From the NCBI GenBank assembly GCA_958496175.1, contig OY292274.1, positions 60,522,630-60,586,629 on the forward strand: a stretch of DNA of 64,000 nucleotides. The letters run 5' to 3'. Each line of letters opens with the position of its first letter. Positions within the stretch are counted from its first letter, which is position 1. Below, piece after piece: positions 62,274-64,000 of the stretch. The translations under genes and the position numbers were made by a program. Under the pieces are notes generated by a model. That model did not search any database. It was not told where the DNA came from and was given only the letters and a program-made list of their open reading frames with translations. The DNA comes from Sisyra terminalis (Eukaryota > Arthropoda > Insecta > Neuroptera > Sisyridae).

Positions 62274-64000
62274 AGCAGTAATCCGTTGATAAAGTTAGTC
62301 CTTATAAGGGAAAGCCACCTCTCGAAAACGACCAATTTTAAGGCAAATTTGGTGCATTCCTTTTCACCTCCTTAACTTCCCGATTTAATTTCCCAGGAAT
62401 CTAGCCATTAAATGCAAGATTTTTTTATGCATAATTGTTGAGGATGATTCAGTTAAAAAAACTCATTTTAATTTTATCGAAAAAAATCATCCCTTATATC
62501 CTTTTTTTGCTCTTGAAAATTGTCCTTTTTGAAACTTCAAAACGGTATTGCGGGTGTCCTTTTGCACACAGGACAAAAAAAATTTCACATTACGTCTCAC
62601 TTAAGGTCATTTAACAGTAATCCGTTGTTAAAGTTAGTCCTTATAAGGGAAAGCCACCCCTCGAAAACGACCAATTTTAAGGCAAATTTGGTGCATTCCT
62701 TTTCACCTCCTTAACTTCCCGATTTAATTTCCCAGGAATCTAGCCATTAAATGCAAGATTTTTTTATGCATAATTGTTGAGGATGATTCAGTTAATAAAA
62801 CTCATTTTAATTTTATCGAAAAAAATCATCCCTTATATCCTTTTTTTGCTTTTGAAAATTGTCCTTTTTGAATCTTCAAAACGGTATTGCGGGTGTCCTT
62901 TTGCACACAGGACAAAAATTTTTTCACATTACGTCTCACGTAAGGTCATTTAGCAGTAATCCGTTGATAAAGTTAGTCCTTATAAGGGAAAGCCACCCCT
63001 CGAAAACGACCAATTTTAAGGCAAATTTGGTGCAATCCTTTTCACCTCCTTAACTTCCCGATTTAATTTCCCAGGAATCTAGCCATTAAATGCAAGATTT
63101 ATTTATGCATAATTGTTGAGGATGATTCAGTTAATAAAACTCATTTTAATTTTATCGAAAAAAATCATCCCTTATATCCTTTTTTTTGCTCTTGAAAATT
63201 GTCCTTTTTGAAACTTCAAAACGGTATTGCGGGGGTCCTTTTGCACACAGGACAAAAAAAATTTCACATTACGTCTCACTTAAGGTCATTTAACAGTAAT
63301 CCGTTGTTAAAGTTAGTCCTTATAAGGGAAAGCCACCCCTCGAAAACGACCAATTTTAAGGCAAATTTGGTGCATTCCTTTTCACCTCCTTAACTTCCCG
63401 ATTTAATTTCCCAGGAATCTAGCCATTAAATGCAAGATTTTTTTATGCATAATTGTTGAGGATGATTCAGTTAATAAAACTCATTTTAATTTTATCGGAA
63501 AAAATCATCCCTTATATCCTTTTTTTGCTCTTGAAAATTGTCCTTTTTGAAACTTCAAAACGGTATTGCGGGTGTCCTTTTGCACACAGGACAAAAATTT
63601 TTTCACATTACGTCTCACGTAAGGTCATTTAACAGTAATCCGTTGATAAAGTTAGTCCTTATAAGGAAAAGCCACCCCTCGAAAACGACCAATTTTAAGG
63701 CAAATTTGGTGCATTCCTTTTCACCTCCTTAATTTCCCGATTTAATTTCCCAGGGATCTAGCCATTAAATGCATGATTTTTTTATGCATAATGGTTGAGG
63801 ATGATTCAGTTAATAATACTCATGTCAATTTCATCGAAAAAAAACCTCCCTTATATCCTTTTTTTGCTCTTGAAAATTGTCCTTTTTGAAACTTCAAAAC
63901 GGTATTGCGGGGGTCCTTTTGCACACAGGACAAAAAAAATTTCACATTACGTCTCACTTAAGGTCATTTAACAGTAATCCGTTGTTAAAGTTAGTCCTTA

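Larger units (their letters stand above)
41336..64000. repeat. Satellite DNA array, 338-339 bp monomer
   Basis: About 67-68 head-to-tail monomers, all in one orientation, run to the end of the window. The monomer can be written from CCTTATAAGG through CCTCGAAAACGACC, CTTCCCGATTTAATTTCCC, GCCATTAAATG, TGCATAATTGTT, GATGATTCAGTTAA, TATCGAAAAA, CCCTTATATCCTTTTTTTGC, TTTTGAAACTTCAAAACGG, TTTTGCACACAGGAC, CGTCTCAC and CAGTAATCCGTTG. Start-to-start distances are 338 or 339 bp, except for 260-bp deletion units. Adjacent monomers are highly similar throughout. Open frames of about 64 codons recur but begin with TTG and end at stops in every unit. This has the hallmarks of centromeric or pericentromeric satellite. 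Which of these it is cannot be seen here. Confidence 0.97.

Noticed and set aside
41667..63732. Recurring open frames of about 64 codons, one per satellite monomer, ending in ...HSFSPP
   Set aside because: They begin with TTG rather than ATG, stop in every unit, change with each monomer variant and show no splice sites. They follow from the repeat and are not a gene family.
41336..64000. CENP-B box in the satellite
   Set aside because: The closest stretch, TTTCGTCTCACTTAAGG, lacks the required CGGG half, so no centromere-protein site is claimed.
41336..64000. CRISPR-like array
   Set aside because: Units are 338-339 bp and nearly identical throughout, with no unique spacers, in an animal genome.

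Overview
This is eukaryotic, almost certainly insect, DNA. Every recognisable gene is split by GT-AG introns, many only 50-70 bp long. The gene content is animal: KSR, RIC8, HID1, the MuvB subunit LIN37, NDUFA9, RFC5 and ANKRD13. A TATA-driven glycine-rich cuticle-type protein and a chymotrypsin-fold serine protease homologue are typical of insects. The non-coding DNA is very AT-rich. Compact introns and AT richness would suit a nematoceran fly or a similarly compact holometabolous insect, but the species cannot be named from the sequence alone.

Layout. Positions 1-40.2 kb are gene-dense. RFC5 (minus, 5' exons only) and ANKRD13 (plus) share a divergent promoter of about 455 bp. LIN37 (minus) and KSR (plus) share another of about 615 bp. 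HID1 follows on plus. Next come a minus-strand gene for an unrecognised two-pass membrane protein with two PPxY motifs, a 4 kb gene-poor stretch, and a glycine-rich/VP-repeat secreted protein on plus. That gene converges with a catalytically dead serine protease homologue on minus. RIC8 (plus) converges with NDUFA9 (minus). I reconstructed exon chains by splice-site phase and family similarity. Seven complete models close in frame: ANKRD13 608 aa, LIN37 232, KSR 1114, HID1 833, RIC8 548, NDUFA9 401 and the protease homologue 248. The PPxY protein (355 aa) and the glycine-rich protein (305 aa) also close in frame.

From about 41.3 kb to the end of the window (over 22.6 kb, still open) lies one head-to-tail satellite array of a 338-339 bp monomer, about 67-68 units, beginning only 1.2 kb upstream of the NDUFA9 start codon. 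It is not a simple array. Its features are a diverged edge monomer, at least two linked-variant subfamilies, six copies of a 260 bp deletion monomer carrying one junction scar, and a 4,661 bp higher-order period with near-identical blocks of about 3.8 kb. It also carries shorter nested duplications (1,275, 936, 677 and 1,693 bp) and patches that look like gene conversion. Nearly every monomer carries a perfect CArG-type palindrome, and the shared deletion begins directly after it. The roughly 64-codon open frames in the monomers open with TTG, not ATG, and I do not regard them as genes.

Functionally the genes are mostly unlinked housekeeping or signalling functions: DNA replication clamp loading, ubiquitin-dependent endocytosis, DREAM/MuvB repression, Ras-MAPK scaffolding, Golgi/dense-core vesicle sorting, G-alpha chaperoning and complex I. 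No operon-like logic is expected. I saw no tRNA, rRNA or CRISPR array, no intact transposon and no viral gene.
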